NCBI GenBank assembly: GCA_013396655.1
Contig: WBMV01008282.1
Span: forward strand, 219,540 to 283,539
Source: Campylorhamphus procurvoides
Lineage: Eukaryota; Chordata; Aves; Passeriformes; Dendrocolaptidae
Length of the DNA stretch: 64,000 nucleotides
Reading direction: 5' to 3'
Positions 25,501-38,000 of the stretch are shown here, in pieces; the first letter of the stretch is position 1; every line of letters starts with the position of its first letter. A program made the translations under genes and the position numbers. The notes beneath the pieces are model-generated. The model searched no databases. It was given only the letters and a program-made list of their open reading frames with translations, and had not been told where the DNA came from.

Positions 25501-28500
25501 GAACCGTCCTGCGCCCACGGGTAAGCCATGGGACACATCCCCGAGGGACACATCCCTGCTTGGCTGGGCTGGGGCAGTGCCCACGGGGGCACCCTGGGCA
25601 GGCTCCGGCCACCGGCTCTCCCACCCCAGTGACCTACTTGGAAACAGCCTTGGAAAGCACTTTCCAGGGATGTGCTGCTGCTGCTGCTGTCGTGGGCAGC
25701 CCGTGTGTGGGTACCACTGCTCTGGCATCTCTGCAGCGGAGGAGGAGAAGCAACTTTGTGGGGGGATTTTGGGGCAGCAGGATGGAATTTTCCCCTTGGG
25801 GCGAGTCCCTGACGGAAGGGTTAGCGCCCTTTTCTCACGGATAGTGCCAGGACATCATGACTGTGAGCGTTTTAAGGTCCCTTGCCAAAAGAGCCCCCTG
25901 TATCCCAGCTGATGGTTGTTTCCTTGTCCAATCGTCTCTGCCCGCTCTGGTTGGGATATCTGGAGGGAAAAGGTGGCTGACATGAGGACAGTACACGTGT
26001 CTGCAGTGGCTTTTCCTCCTCTTGCCTTAGAGGGGTTCTTGGATCACGGGGTTCGTGGCACTGGGGCTGTCTCACCCTCTTTTGCTCTGGATCCCGGGGA
26101 TGGATGAGGGAGCGGATGCGGCGCAGCCGGGGGTGGAAGAGCCCCCGACGGGATCCAGCTTCGTTCTGACCCCTGTGCAGCTTGTGCAGGGCTTTTCAAA
26201 TCCTCCTTTTTAGCAGTCGGCAGAGAAGCAGCGAGCTGGTGCGTTCCACTCCCGGAGCATGTAATTAGGGAGCGGGGAGCTGCATGCTGATCATGGCTCG
26301 GCAGCGAGAGGAGGAGGAGGAGGCTGGGAAGGAGCTGGAAATGTGGCCTCATCCCAGGGCTGCTAAACCTGGGGCTTGTGCAGGCACCAGAGAGGTGGTT
26401 TCAGGGAACAAGCCCCTCTCACACTCCCCCAAATCCCCATCCCTGCATCTTCCTCTGGCTCGAGGCCTCCTTGAGCTGCTCTCCCCAGTGAGGGAGAGGA
26501 GCTGCAGCTCGTTCCTCCCAGCCCTGTCACTGCTGCAGGTGGAGCTGTCAGGGTGGCCCTTCATCCCTCTTTCAAAGCCTCCCTGGGCACACCATTCCCA
26601 TGGGATAGGGCAAAGCTGGGAGTCCCTGTGGGGCTCAGGATGTGGCACTGCCGAGGGGCTGGTTTGGTGAGGATGGACCACACCAGGCACACCAGCTGTG
26701 CCATGGGGTTCCCGGGGTCCCACTCCCCCAAAATGAGATGAAAGCACTCTGGCTGCTCCCAAGGGTGCCCCAGAGCACTGCCAATGGGCACCCTGTGCTG
26801 GGGCTGGGATGGGTGTTGGGTGCTGGACAGAGTTGCCCCCCCAAACATGTCTCTTTGTGGTCATGGAACAGGTGCTTGAGTGACTGGACAAGGCAGCGGA
26901 GGAAATAGTTTTCTGCCTGATGCCAGCAAACTCCAGGGAGAAACGTGTTCTGGGGCTGTTACAGGAGAGGAGAGGTGGGCAGGCAGCTCGTGGGGGTGGC
27001 TGGGGAGCTCAGGGCAAATTGCTCCGTGTTTCCCATCAGAGCTGGGGTTTGGCAGAGGCTCCGCAGCTGGTGGGACCCCAGGACGATGCTCTTGCCCCTC
27101 TCTGCGCTGCTTTCTCCTCTGCCAGCAGCAAGACCGAGGTGCCCCCTCTGACATGCCACTGTGCTGCTTTTCCTGGGGGTACTCGGGGTGTTCTGGACAT
27201 GGTGGATGTGCCACTGTGGCCTCCTCTGTGCCACGGTGACACGGGGACACTTTGGGGCGAGGTGGGGAGGAACGGGAGCTTCGGCTCTTCTCACATTGTG
27301 CCCCTGTCTTCTGGGAAACGGGGGGACAACGTGGCCAAGGTCACATTCGGTGGCAGAGCTGTGAGGGACGGGAGCTGGACTGGCTGTTTTTTGGAGGAGG
27401 AAATGGGAATCAGGCTTTGGGATGTCCCCATGGCATTTGCTGAGCGCGTGATGTCCCCGCTTGGCTCGTAGCAAACCCCCTTGTACGACCTTGAGCAGAG
27501 GAATTCTGTCCGTAGCACACACTGGAGTCCCATCCTGCATTAATAACACCCTCGGCTGATACAAAGCTAATATGTTGGGCTGATGAATAATTAAGGGAAA
27601 AGGAAAAACCCTCTATGATTTGCTTAACAGGAGCTTGGGAAGGAAGGGAGTGGGGCGGGGGGGAAAAAGAAAAGGACAAGGAGGGAGATGAATAATGGAT
27701 CAAGGTTAAAAGGGGAGCGAAAGGGAAGCCGGAGCACGGTGGGGCCCTGCAGCACACGCTGCCAAACTTGTTAGAGGTGCCAAAGACAGCCCGTGGCCTC
27801 GGAGAGGGCACAACAGCAGCTGGCACCAGTTCAGGGCTGGGTGACACCGGCTCCGATGGCACGAGACCCTCAAAAGTGGCTTTTGGGGTGGAGAAGGGTG
27901 CCTTGGAGCGGCTCTGCAGCGGGCACAGGGCTGGGCAGGGACTGAGGGCTGCGGGGTGGCCTCGTCCCGCAGTCACTGAGGAGGTGCCAGGTGCTGGCAG
28001 CGTGTGGGGACCTCCAGGCACCGTCACACTGAGCTTCCCTGGAAATCAGACTCGCAACGTGCAGCAAATGAATTATTAGCTCAGGGACAAGTCCCTTTGG
28101 CCTCACTGCACGTGTGCACCCCTGCCTGCCCCCCTGCCCGCTCTGCCCACCCAGTTTGGGCTGAGCTCCGGGCCAGAGCTGGGACAGGGCAGAGCATCCC
28201 CGCAATGCTGGTTTGGTGCCTGCGGGCTGGGCTGGGCTCTGGGAGCTGCAGGATGGGGGCTGAGCCCCCCAATGGGGTCCCTGAGCAGGGCATGGGGGGC
28301 CTGGCCCCTCAGCACAGTGTCCACGCCGAGGGGCAGACACGAACCTCCCCCACCCTGGCCCTGATTTCATTTTCTTTTTGGTTTGTCCTGTGTGATGTCC
28401 TCTGTCTGTCTGTGCTCCAGAGCAGTGCTCAGTTCCCGTGTCTTGTCCGTGCTGTTTTACTGACTCAACGCTGTTTTATTCCTGTTTTGGTCTGAACATC

Positions 28501-28784
28501 GTGGTTTTGGTGGCACCCCAGCCCCTCCATCCCCCCCACTGCCCCTTCCCACCTCCTGCCACCACCAACCCCATGCCCAGGAGCGGGGACACCGCTGCCA
28601 CCGCAGAGGGATAAACCCCGCACCCATCCTCTCCCAGTGTATCCCACTGAGGGATGACCCAGCAAGCCTCAGCCATCACTCCTAGCTTTAAATCCCCATC
28701 CCCACCCCAAACCTCAGCCCCCCACCCGTGCCCCGTGGCAGTGGGGCCGGCCCTCACCCCTCTCCGCTCTCCTGCCCCGCGCAG

Positions 28785-29068
28785 ATCCCGAAAGGACGAG
28801 CACCCACATGATCTCTGCGGACGATGCCGAGTACCCGCGGGAGTACCGGACCCTGGGAAACGGCACCCGGCGCTTCTCCAACGTAGGGCTGGTGCACACC
28901 TCGGAGCGCCGGCACACCGTCATCGCTGCCCAGAGCCTGGAGGCCCTCACCGGCCTCCAGAAGACGGAGATGGAGCGCAAGAGAGATGCTTTCATGGACC
29001 ACCTGAAGAGCAAGTACCCGCAGCACGCGCTGGCGCTGCGGGGGCAGCAGGAGCGCATGAGGGACCAG
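28785..29068 (+). CDS. SRCIN1: SRCIN1 coding exon (first visible; N-terminal block)
   Basis: Acceptor ccgcgcag/ATCCCG and donor GACCAG/gtaagg bound 284 nt. The first two bases complete a split Asp codon, so an upstream exon must end in G. The product runs [24 protein letters not shown], through [18 protein letters not shown] and [13 protein letters not shown], to [15 protein letters not shown]. This matches the human N-terminal region, except that the Gly-rich run of mammals is reduced to a short GNGT. An in-frame ATG at 28808 is internal in family terms and is probably not the start. The exon ends on a complete codon (phase 0). Confidence 0.96.
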
Positions 29069-32000
29069 GTAAGGGGCGTCTTCTCGGGGTACAGGGGGAG
29101 GCAGGGACCCCTTCGCACTCCCTGGGGGTGTCTGGAGGACAAGAGGCTCGTGGGGGGCTTGGATGGTGCATGAAATAGGTGGGTGGTTGCAGCAGCCCCA
29201 CGGGCAGCATCCCTCGGGTGCGAGGAGGAGCATTGCTTAGGTGTGAGGAAGAGCATTCTCCAGGTGTGAGGAAGAGCATTCCCTGGGTGTGAGGAAGAGC
29301 ATCCTCCAGGTGTGAGGAAGAGCATTCCCTGGGTGTGAAGCAGAGCATTCTGCAGGTGTGAGGATAAACATTCCCCGGGTATGAAGTAGAGCATCCCTCA
29401 GGTGTGAGGATGAGCATCCTCAATCCCTGGAGGGGAGCACCCCTTCTTTTCCCAGGACTAGGGGTCTCCCATGTGAATTTACCCTGCCCTATGGATGGAT
29501 TCGATCCCACTGGCTGTCAGAAGTGGAGAGGAGAGAGATCATTGTGCACATGGAAGGGTGTGATGGCCTGTGGGTTTGCCTCTTGCAGGGGTGATACCCA
29601 TCCAGAGCTGACTCCCCAGCCCAGTTCTCTGCAGATTTCAGCTGGGCAGCAACCCCCAGCCTTGGTGGGGAAGGGGCAGCCTGAGCCCCCTGCCCAGGAT
29701 CTGCCTTTGGGGTGCAGATCCCCCCCCCAGCTGCCCAGGAAGAGGCTGGGAAGGCTGGTGAGCTCGGAGGGCTGGGGGGCAGGATGAGGAGAAACAATGA
29801 GGGGCTGTGGTTCTGCCCCAGCACGTGTGGGGTGAGGTTGGGTGAGATGTGCTGGGGGTTGGCACCGTGGCCATGCCAGGACATCCTTTGGTTGTGTTCC
29901 CCAAGGACCGGCTGGTCCTCGGAGCTGGTGACACACCTGGGCACCCTTTGTGGAAGCAGCAGAGCCCGAGGGATGAGCTCTCCCTGGGGGTGCCCCCCAC
30001 CCCTGTGCCTGGGGGTGCCCCAGGGCTGGGCAGCACCTCGGGGTGTTGGGGAGCCCAGAGCCCCCTTGCCTGGGTACCGGTGATGCTGTTCGGTGATAAA
30101 TCCCCCCTCCAGTGTGCTCTGGGGAGGGGGAGTGTGGAACATCGGGGGGAAGTGGCTGGAAGGAAACCTCAGATCATCTCCAATAGACCCCGAGGGATGG
30201 TGGTGACGGTTCCCAGACCTGGCGCGGCGGAAAGGAATCCAGCTTTGTCAGGAAAACCAGCAGCAGCCGCGGCATCGCTGCCTCCTCCGGGCTGTCACCT
30301 GCCTGCCACTGTCCCCCACGCACCCAAACACCCAGATTTGGGCTGAGGGATGGTTATTGATCATGGCTTTGCCATCACCATCAGCCACACGCGGGACGCA
30401 ATCCGTATCTGCCACTTACGAGGTGGACCAGGGACATTTCCAGGCACCGAGTGATACTTCCCAGTAAATAAATAGGATTTTTTTCCTATTATTACAGGGC
30501 TTTAAAGAATTTTCTTTTTTTAAATAAGCAGCAGCTATAAAAATATCCAGCTTGTGTTGGCTCAGGGTCTGCTAAGCTGCAGAGGATTTTTAGAAGGTGA
30601 AAGAAAGATGATCTGGATTCTGGAATTATCTTCTTTATTTCTGAACCAGTGGGATGGTGGGGATGTCTGGGCACTTACTGGCATTGGGCAAACCCAGACA
30701 GGATTTTTGGGGCTTGGTTGCAGAGGGTCCATCACTCCCCACCACAAGCATCACCTATTTTCAACTGGTACAGAAAGAAAAAATGCCCCCAAATCCTACA
30801 AAACCCTTTTTTCCTTCCTTTTTCCCCCCTCTTTCCCCCTTTTCCTCCATTTCGGCTGCAGGCAGTAAATAATAACAGGGAGAAATGAATCCACAAACCC
30901 TGGATACCCCAGCTGCCAACCTACCTTTAAATGACATTGGGATCCAGCACTGGGTCTGCCTGAAACATTTGAAACTTGCTTTTCTATTCCAGAGGAGCCT
31001 GGAAGGTACTTCAGATCCCAGGCTTTGCTGTTTTATTGAGATTTTTAAGAAAAAAAAATTACATATAAAAGAGTTTGTAACATCAGAGGTGAATAGTAAC
31101 ATGCCATAAATGTCAACATCCCTTTCAGCTTGGCAGAGCCCCCAGTGAAAATTCTTTGGATTCATGCATAGGAATGGGAAAGGGAGAGAACGACTCATTT
31201 TTATCTTGTGTATATGTAGCAGAGCAGGGAAAAAAATCCAGGGAAATAATTGGACTAACACCCAACAGACTGGTGGCAAATGTGCAGAGAAGTGCAAGGG
31301 GGCAGCCAGCTGATTTAAAATCCAGATGGGAGAATGTGTTGGATGGGAATGTTAATGATAAAGAGAGGAATGGGAATGGAAATGGGAATGGGATGGAGCA
31401 TGTCAGCTGTGGGAACTGGGGGGAAAATCCTGCCCTGGAAGGGGTGAGTCCTGCAGGAGAGGGATGGAAGGAGATGATCTTTAAGGTCCCCTCCAACCCA
31501 AATCGTCCTGTGATTCCATGGTCGATGCTCTGGGAGATGGGATTCATCTGGACCTGCCATGTGGTGCCCGATGCTGAGTTTCTAGAAAGTTGGGAACTGC
31601 TGGAAAAAAAAGGAATAGGTAGAAAAATTATATTGTTGTGGTTTAAGGGGTGACTCAATCACCCATCCCTGATTCTCATGTTCCCGTTGCTTTTGGATGT
31701 GCTTTTCCACACCGGGCTCAGCGGGTGTGTAAGGACCAGGAACGTGTGGCTTTATGCAGATGGCTTATAAATCCTAGGGAAAAAAGGGATTACAGGCCTA
31801 TTTCTTGTCCATAACCTGTTAAAAGCTGTGTTGTGATTAAGCCCTGTCCTCTCCTAGTCCTGCAGTGTGGGGTTGAGCCCCGGAGCTGAGGTGTCCCTCA
31901 CCCCGCTCCCCAAAAAATGTGTCCAAAACCTTGGATTTCAGCTTGTCCGGTTCTGCTGCAGGGGAAAAAAAATAAAAAAGAAAGAAAAAAAAAAGAAAAA

Positions 32001-35000
32001 GAGCCAGGAAAAGGCTGGAACTGAGTGTTAACGCGGTGGTGGCTGCCTGACGGCAGCAGATTTGCAGCTGGCTGGAATAAATCCGACTTTGGAATAAATA
32101 AATAACAACCAGCACGGATGTACAGCCCCGAGGAGCCCCAGGGACCTGGAGCATCGGCCGGGGGTGCACAGGTGGGCTGTGGGGCAGGAGGGGGGCAGGA
32201 GGAGGTGAAGGTGGGACTGCAGGTAGGGAGGAAGTTGGGGGGCAAGTGGAGGGGCAGGTAGGGATGAAAATGGGGCTGCAGGTAGGGATAAAGGATAAGG
32301 TGTAGGTAGGGATGAGGGTTGGGGTGCAGGTGAGGGATAAAGGATTGGGTGCAGGCAGGGATGAGGGTGAGGCAGGATTGGGAGGTGCTGGTTTGCTGCA
32401 GCTGGTTTTGTCCCTCAGCTTCCCCGACAAAGCAGGGTCTTGACTGTGTCCCCACCCTGTCCCAAGCTGTGCTGTCACCCTGGGGACCTGGGGCACTGAA
32501 ATCTGGGCTGGGGGTTGTGTGGCAGGGGAGCAGGATGCTGCTGTCCCAGCTCAGAGCAGGTTTGGCCATCCAGGAATGCTTTGGCTTTCCTGATGGCACC
32601 GTTGGCTCTGTGGCTCTGGGGTCAGGCCCTTGCAGGTGGGCACAGGTGCCCTTGGGGGTGCCACAGGGTACAGGTGTGGGGTGGGGGGAGCCTGCTGGTG
32701 CCTGTGCTGTGGAGGGTCTGATGGAGGTCTGTGTGTGAATCCATGTGTGTGAATTCATGTGTGCACATCCATATGTGTACATCCATGTGTGTGCATCTAT
32801 GTGTGTGTGCATCCATGTGTGTGAATCCATGTGTGCACATCCATGTGTGTGCATCCATGTGTGTGCATCCATGTGTATGTGCATCCGTGTGTATGTGCAT
32901 CCATGTGTGTGCATCCATGTGTATGAATCCATGTGTGCACATCCATATATGTACATCCATGTGTGTGCATCCNNNNNNNNNNNNNNNNNNNNNNNNNNNN
33001 NNNNNNNNNNNNNNNNNNNNNNNNNNNNNNNNNNNNNNNNNNNNNNNNNNNNNNNNNNNNNNNNNNNNNNNNNNNNNNNNNNNNNNNNNNNNNNNNNNNN
33101 NNNNNNNNNNNNNNNNNNNNNNNNNNNNNNNNNNNNNNNNNNNNNNNNNNNNNNNNNNNNNNNNNNNNNNNNNNNNNNNNNNNNNNNNNNNNNNNNNNNN
33201 NNNNNNNNNNNNNNNNNNNNNNNNNNNNNNNNNNNNNNNNNNNNNNNNNNNNNNNNNNNNNNNNNNNNNNNNNNNNNNNNNNNNNNNNNNNNNNNNNNNN
33301 NNNNNNNNNNNNNNNNNNNNNNNNNNNNNNNNNNNNNNNNNNNNNNNNNNNNNNNNNNNNNNNNNNNNNNNNNNNNNNNNNNNNNNNNNNNNNNNNNNNN
33401 NNNNNNNNNNNNNNNNNNNNNNNNNNNNNNNNNNNNNNNNNNNNNNNNNNNNNNNNNNNNNNNNNNNNNNNNNNNNNNNNNNNNNNNNNNNNNNNNNNNN
33501 NNNNNNNNNNNNNNNNNNNNNNNNNNNNNNNNNNNNNNNNNNNNNNNNNNNNNNNNNNNNNNNNNNNNNNNNNNNNNNNNNNNNNNNNNNNNNNNNNNNN
33601 NNNNNNNNNNNNNNNNNNNNNNNNNNNNNNNNNNNNNNNNNNNNNNNNNNNNNNNNNNNNNNNNNNNNNNNNNNNNNNNNNNNNNNNNNNNNNNNNNNNN
33701 NNNNNNNNNNNNNNNNNNNNNNNNNNNNNNNNNNNNNNNNNNNNNNNNNNNNNNNNNNNNNNNNNNNNNNNNNNNNNNNNAGGAGGTGGCCCGAGGTGGC
33801 CGGAGGTGGCCGGAGGTGGCAGCTCCGCCACCGCGGCCCCTCCCGCACCCCCCGAGCCGAGCGGAGCCGAGCGGGGCCGAGAAGGGCCGAGCATCCCGCC
33901 GCGCTCACCTGCCGCAGGTACCGGGCGGGCGGAGCGGGATGGAGCGGGGCGCATCCCCCCGGTGTCGNCCCTTTCCTTGGGGTCCCCCCCATTCCCAGGC
34001 TCACAGCAGGGGTGGGTGGCAGTCTGTGGGTGCCATCGTCCCTGCATTGCCCTTTGATGCAGCAGCTGGGGGGGCTCACCTTGCTCACCCGGTGGGCACA
34101 TGAGGCCATGCAAAGCCCCTGGTGGTGCCCTTGCCACCCCCACCCCTCGCAGGCCCCGCTGTCCCCGGGCAGCTCTGTGTTGTCACCCGTGTCCCTGTCC
34201 CCCCGTGGGGGACACCGATCCCCTCTGCCCCTCTCGNCCTCCAGCCCCTCCTTCCCTGATGCCCCCATTTCCTCCAGACCCTCATTTCCCTCCAGCCCCT
34301 CCATCCCTCAACCCCCCCGTTTTCCTCCAGTGTCCCTTTTCCTCCAGTCCCCCGTTTCCTCCAGTCCCCCTCTCCTTCCAGTCCCCCGTNGGGTTTGTCT
34401 TGCCTCCAGCTCACCTGGCTGAGCATCCTTCCCACGGGGCACCTGCCAGCCCCGCGGGACCCCCAGATGGGCACCGAGGCCAGACCCCTGCAATGAGAGG
34501 AATAGTTTTCCCACACCTCGCTCCAGCCCCCCAAGGAATGTCAGAGCCGGGCACACAGAGAGGTGCCCGTGGCCTTGGCACGGGGTTGGCATCACCTTGC
34601 ACCCGGCCGGGCTGGGGTGCCCCAGCATAGGCGGGTTTGGGGGCACCAGGACACCCCACCTTTGCTGAGCCAGTGGGGCCAGTGGCTTGTGAGTGCTGCC
34701 CGAGGTGACCCGAGTGACAGGAGCGTGGTGGGAGAGGGAAGCGGGGTCCTGCATTGCCCTTCCCGGGGTCTCATCTTGGTGTCCAGAGGAGGAGAGTGCT
34801 GGGAGCCCTTGGAAAGGTCTGTAATGGTGGAGCAGAGTGTGCGTGGCTGTCGGGAGTAACACGAGTGTGTGTGCGTGTCCCTGGGACTGCAGCCGGAGCC
34901 GGCCCTATTGATTCTCGGATTTTCCCTTACTGACAGCAATTCCTGGCTGATTAAAAGAGCCCCGGCCCACGGTTTGGCTGGGAATGGGGGAGCTGGAGTC

Positions 35001-38000
35001 ACGTAAAGCTCTGTGGGTCACCCCACTTCTCCTGGGTTATTTTTTGTTTAATGGAACCTGGTCTTGAAGTCCCAAAGAAGTGGATAAAAATTATGCTGGT
35101 GACAGTGTTGGCAGCCCTGGGAAGGGCAGGAATGAGCCTATGGAATAACCCAGCAGGGAGATGCCCTGTAGATGCCCATCAGGAACTGCAGGTGGGATGC
35201 ACCTGGGGCACTCCCCTTGGCACTGCCAGGCTCCCGTTTCCTCCCCGCGGTTCCTCCCTGGAAGGGCTGTGCCTATTCCTGCTCTCCGGCACACCCGGGC
35301 AAGGTGAACGCGTCCATCCATCCCTGCCCCGAAGTTTCCTGCTGCTCCTAACCCAAATCCATCTGCCCATGGCCTCGGGGGTGCTTGCGACACGGGCTGG
35401 GGCTGCCGCCCGCCCCGGTGTGGCGACGCTGGGCTGGCTCTGAGCGGCTTTAGGGGAGGGAACGCCAAAGCTCTGCAGCAGCCGGAGCGGCAGCGCTGCC
35501 GTCCCTGCGGCTCGTCCAGCCCCGCTCCGGCGGCACCGGCACGAAGGGAAGGGAGCGAAGAAGAGCAGGTCGGTCTCCATCAGCGGCGTGTCCGGGTCCG
35601 AGCTTTGCTGCTGGCTGGGCAGGGGGTGCCGGGACCCCCCGGGACCCTGCAGCGGGAGGTGGGGGGTCGCGGCCGTTGCCACCCCCCAAAGGGGATGGTT
35701 GCAGCGTTGGCGGGTCCGGAGGACCCCGCGAGGAGGATCCGGCCCTTGTCCCTTGGGTTTCTCAGGGATTTATCGACAGGGATGAGCTTCCCCTGGGTTT
35801 GGGGGCGCCTGATGAAGGGGGGGCGGTCACGCCGAGGCTGCCGGGGGTCGGAGCGCGGTGCTGGGAGCGCGGTGCGCGGTGGGGAGCGGAGCGATGCTCG
35901 CTGCCTGCTCGCTGCCTGCTCGCTGCCTGCTCCTGCCGGGTTTACCTTGCACGTCCCTATTGTGTTGGTCCACCTACGCCGTGCCGTTGCCATAGCTACT
36001 CTGCCATCCGATCTGCCCAACTTGTGCCTGCTTTCCCTGCTTTCCCCCAAAACCTTTGGCCCGGGAGCAGGATGGAAGGTGGAGGAGACCTTGACCCCTG
36101 TGCGGGGCTGCGGGGAGCTCCTGTCGGTGCAGGGGCCAGGGAGAGATGGGACAGAGACCCCCTCTGCTCCCCTCTCGAGGAGGCTGGGGGTGTGCTGAGC
36201 ACCAAAGCTGGTCCCCAGGGCACCTGCAGCACAGGAGAGGGCCCTGACCTTGGACGTGGAGGCTGCAGAAGGGAGATTGTGAAGCCCCAGCAGGCAGTGG
36301 CATGGCTGCTCCTCAGCAGAGCGTGTCCTGATGCATTGCTCTAAACAGACATTGCAGATTTGCTTATCAGGAAAGGAGCTTATCAGGAAAGGAGGGAGCT
36401 TGAGGAAGAGGCAGGGATGCAAATCCACTGACAGCCAGAGGTGTTTGGGCTCTGGTGTCACCTGGGCTGCCCCAGAGACACTGTGTAGCAGGTCAAGGCT
36501 GTAGTTAGCACTGGAGAGCTGATGCTCTTGGAGAGGAGGCTGGTGCGTGGGCAGGTGGAGGGTCCTGGAGGGAAAGTTGGAGCTGTGCAGCTGGGACAAG
36601 GCTCCGTGGGTGATGCCAGACACTGAGTCACTGTGACAGCTGGCTGTGGCATCTCTGATGACACTGTGATGGCCATCAGAGCCTCTTTGAACTGAGGACT
36701 GGGGACAGAGGTGGCAAATCCCAAGGCCCTGTCTAAAGATGCTGGTGCCAGAAAGACAAGCAGCAAAACAAGGGCCTTGGTGCCCTTCTTGTGGTGGGGT
36801 CTGGTTTGGGTGACACACCAAGCCCCCTTAGGAGCCCAGGTGTGATGGGAATGAGCCCCAACCCTCCTACATCCCATCTGGTCTCTGCTGGCCTCTCTCC
36901 TGCTCAGGTTTGAGAGATCCTTGCAATAATTGTGAGCGCTCAGGTGACAATATCTGCAGCACACAATGTTGGCGCTGCTCTTCACTCTGTCTGGTCACTG
37001 TTTGCATTCAACTCTCTATCTTGTCATTTTGCCATTTCCACTTAAATTCACTTTCTCTTGTGCTGAAAAGCATTAAAAAACTTTAATAAGGAGAAACAGA
37101 TTAAACTCACTTTACTGTTATTTTTCAAGGAGATTTGTGTTTGTCAAGACGCCGTGCCTGAGGGGGACTCGATCAGGAACTGGAACTCCTGAAAATGAGT
37201 TAATTAAAAAGACGATGAAGCTGCCTCTGTCCTCCCTTCAGTGCAGCGTGCTGGGGCTGCTGCTGCTGCCCATTTTAGAGGGACACTTGGGCCTGTCTTG
37301 TTAATCACTAACAGATTTGTGTTACAATTGCTAACCAAGGGAAGTCCACCTAGGTCAAGGTGGTGACTCGCTTTGGATTTCATTTACCTCCTGTCTTCTC
37401 CTGGGACAACCACAACGACTAGGTTTTTTCCTAAACTTACCTCCAAAATGTTCTTGATTACATCCCTCCAGCTCTGCTTTTCCTCTCTGCAGCTTGTGTG
37501 CGTGTGTGTGTGTGTGTTTGTGTGTGTGTGCATCCCTCCAAGCATCCCCGTGTGCATGGCTCCCTCCCAGGCAGCAGCATCTCCACCCCCTCCTTGCTCT
37601 TACACGTGTGTTCCAGCTCCTGTGCACACACGTGCACGTCTGTGCCTTGGCAGAGGGGTTAGTCCTGCTTAGTCCATCATTTCTGCAGCATCATGGGCAT
37701 GACTTTCATTGTAATTATAATCTCAGCCTTTGTAATTCTCCCTACCTTCTGCAGAGCCCTGCTGCAAGGAGCCGCCTGCTTTATTGGTTGTAACAAGGCT
37801 GTCGCTTCAAATCCTCTCTCGGACCATTATCTCCCTTTGATGCTTTTGAAGAGCCAGCGATATGTTAATTCTACCTTGGCCCTCTCCTCTTCCCTTCTCT
37901 TTGTACAAATCCACCCTTGCCAGCCTGGCTGGCTGCCAGGGGGCTGGCAGGGAGCTGGGCACCACACTGGGACCATCCCTACTCTGCCCCTGGTTTTGGG

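Larger units (their letters stand above)
19660..28784. other. Non-coding: SRCIN1 intron 1 or 5' flank, part 3
   Basis: Between the 19-kb minisatellite and the first visible exon there are CR1 remnants (21358-21537, 24390-24500), a short duplication near 22770-22850, a CpG-rich stretch (24560-25500), and AT-richer blocks at 24890-25030 and 27535-27700 that resemble non-coding conserved elements in texture. The exon encoding the true SRCIN1 start (expected to end in a G after an N-terminal peptide) was sought and not found. Confidence 0.65.

Noticed and set aside
28808..29173. ATG at 28808 as the SRCIN1 start and a read-through past 29068
   Set aside because: Conserved residues (DPER) and an acceptor lie upstream, and the donor at 29069 is followed by non-conserved sequence; the read-through is intron.
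32622..34304. Long open frames spanning the N gap, both strands
   Set aside because: They are open only because N codons are not read as stops; the flanks are minisatellite.
35580..36821. Reverse-strand open frame of 413 codons across the CpG island
   Set aside because: Product resembles nothing known. The frame runs through a CpG island and ordinary intron with no change in codon character.
37680..37793. Hydrophobic frame [19 protein letters not shown] resembling a membrane segment
   Set aside because: It is a T-rich non-coding stretch; no splice sites, no family match.
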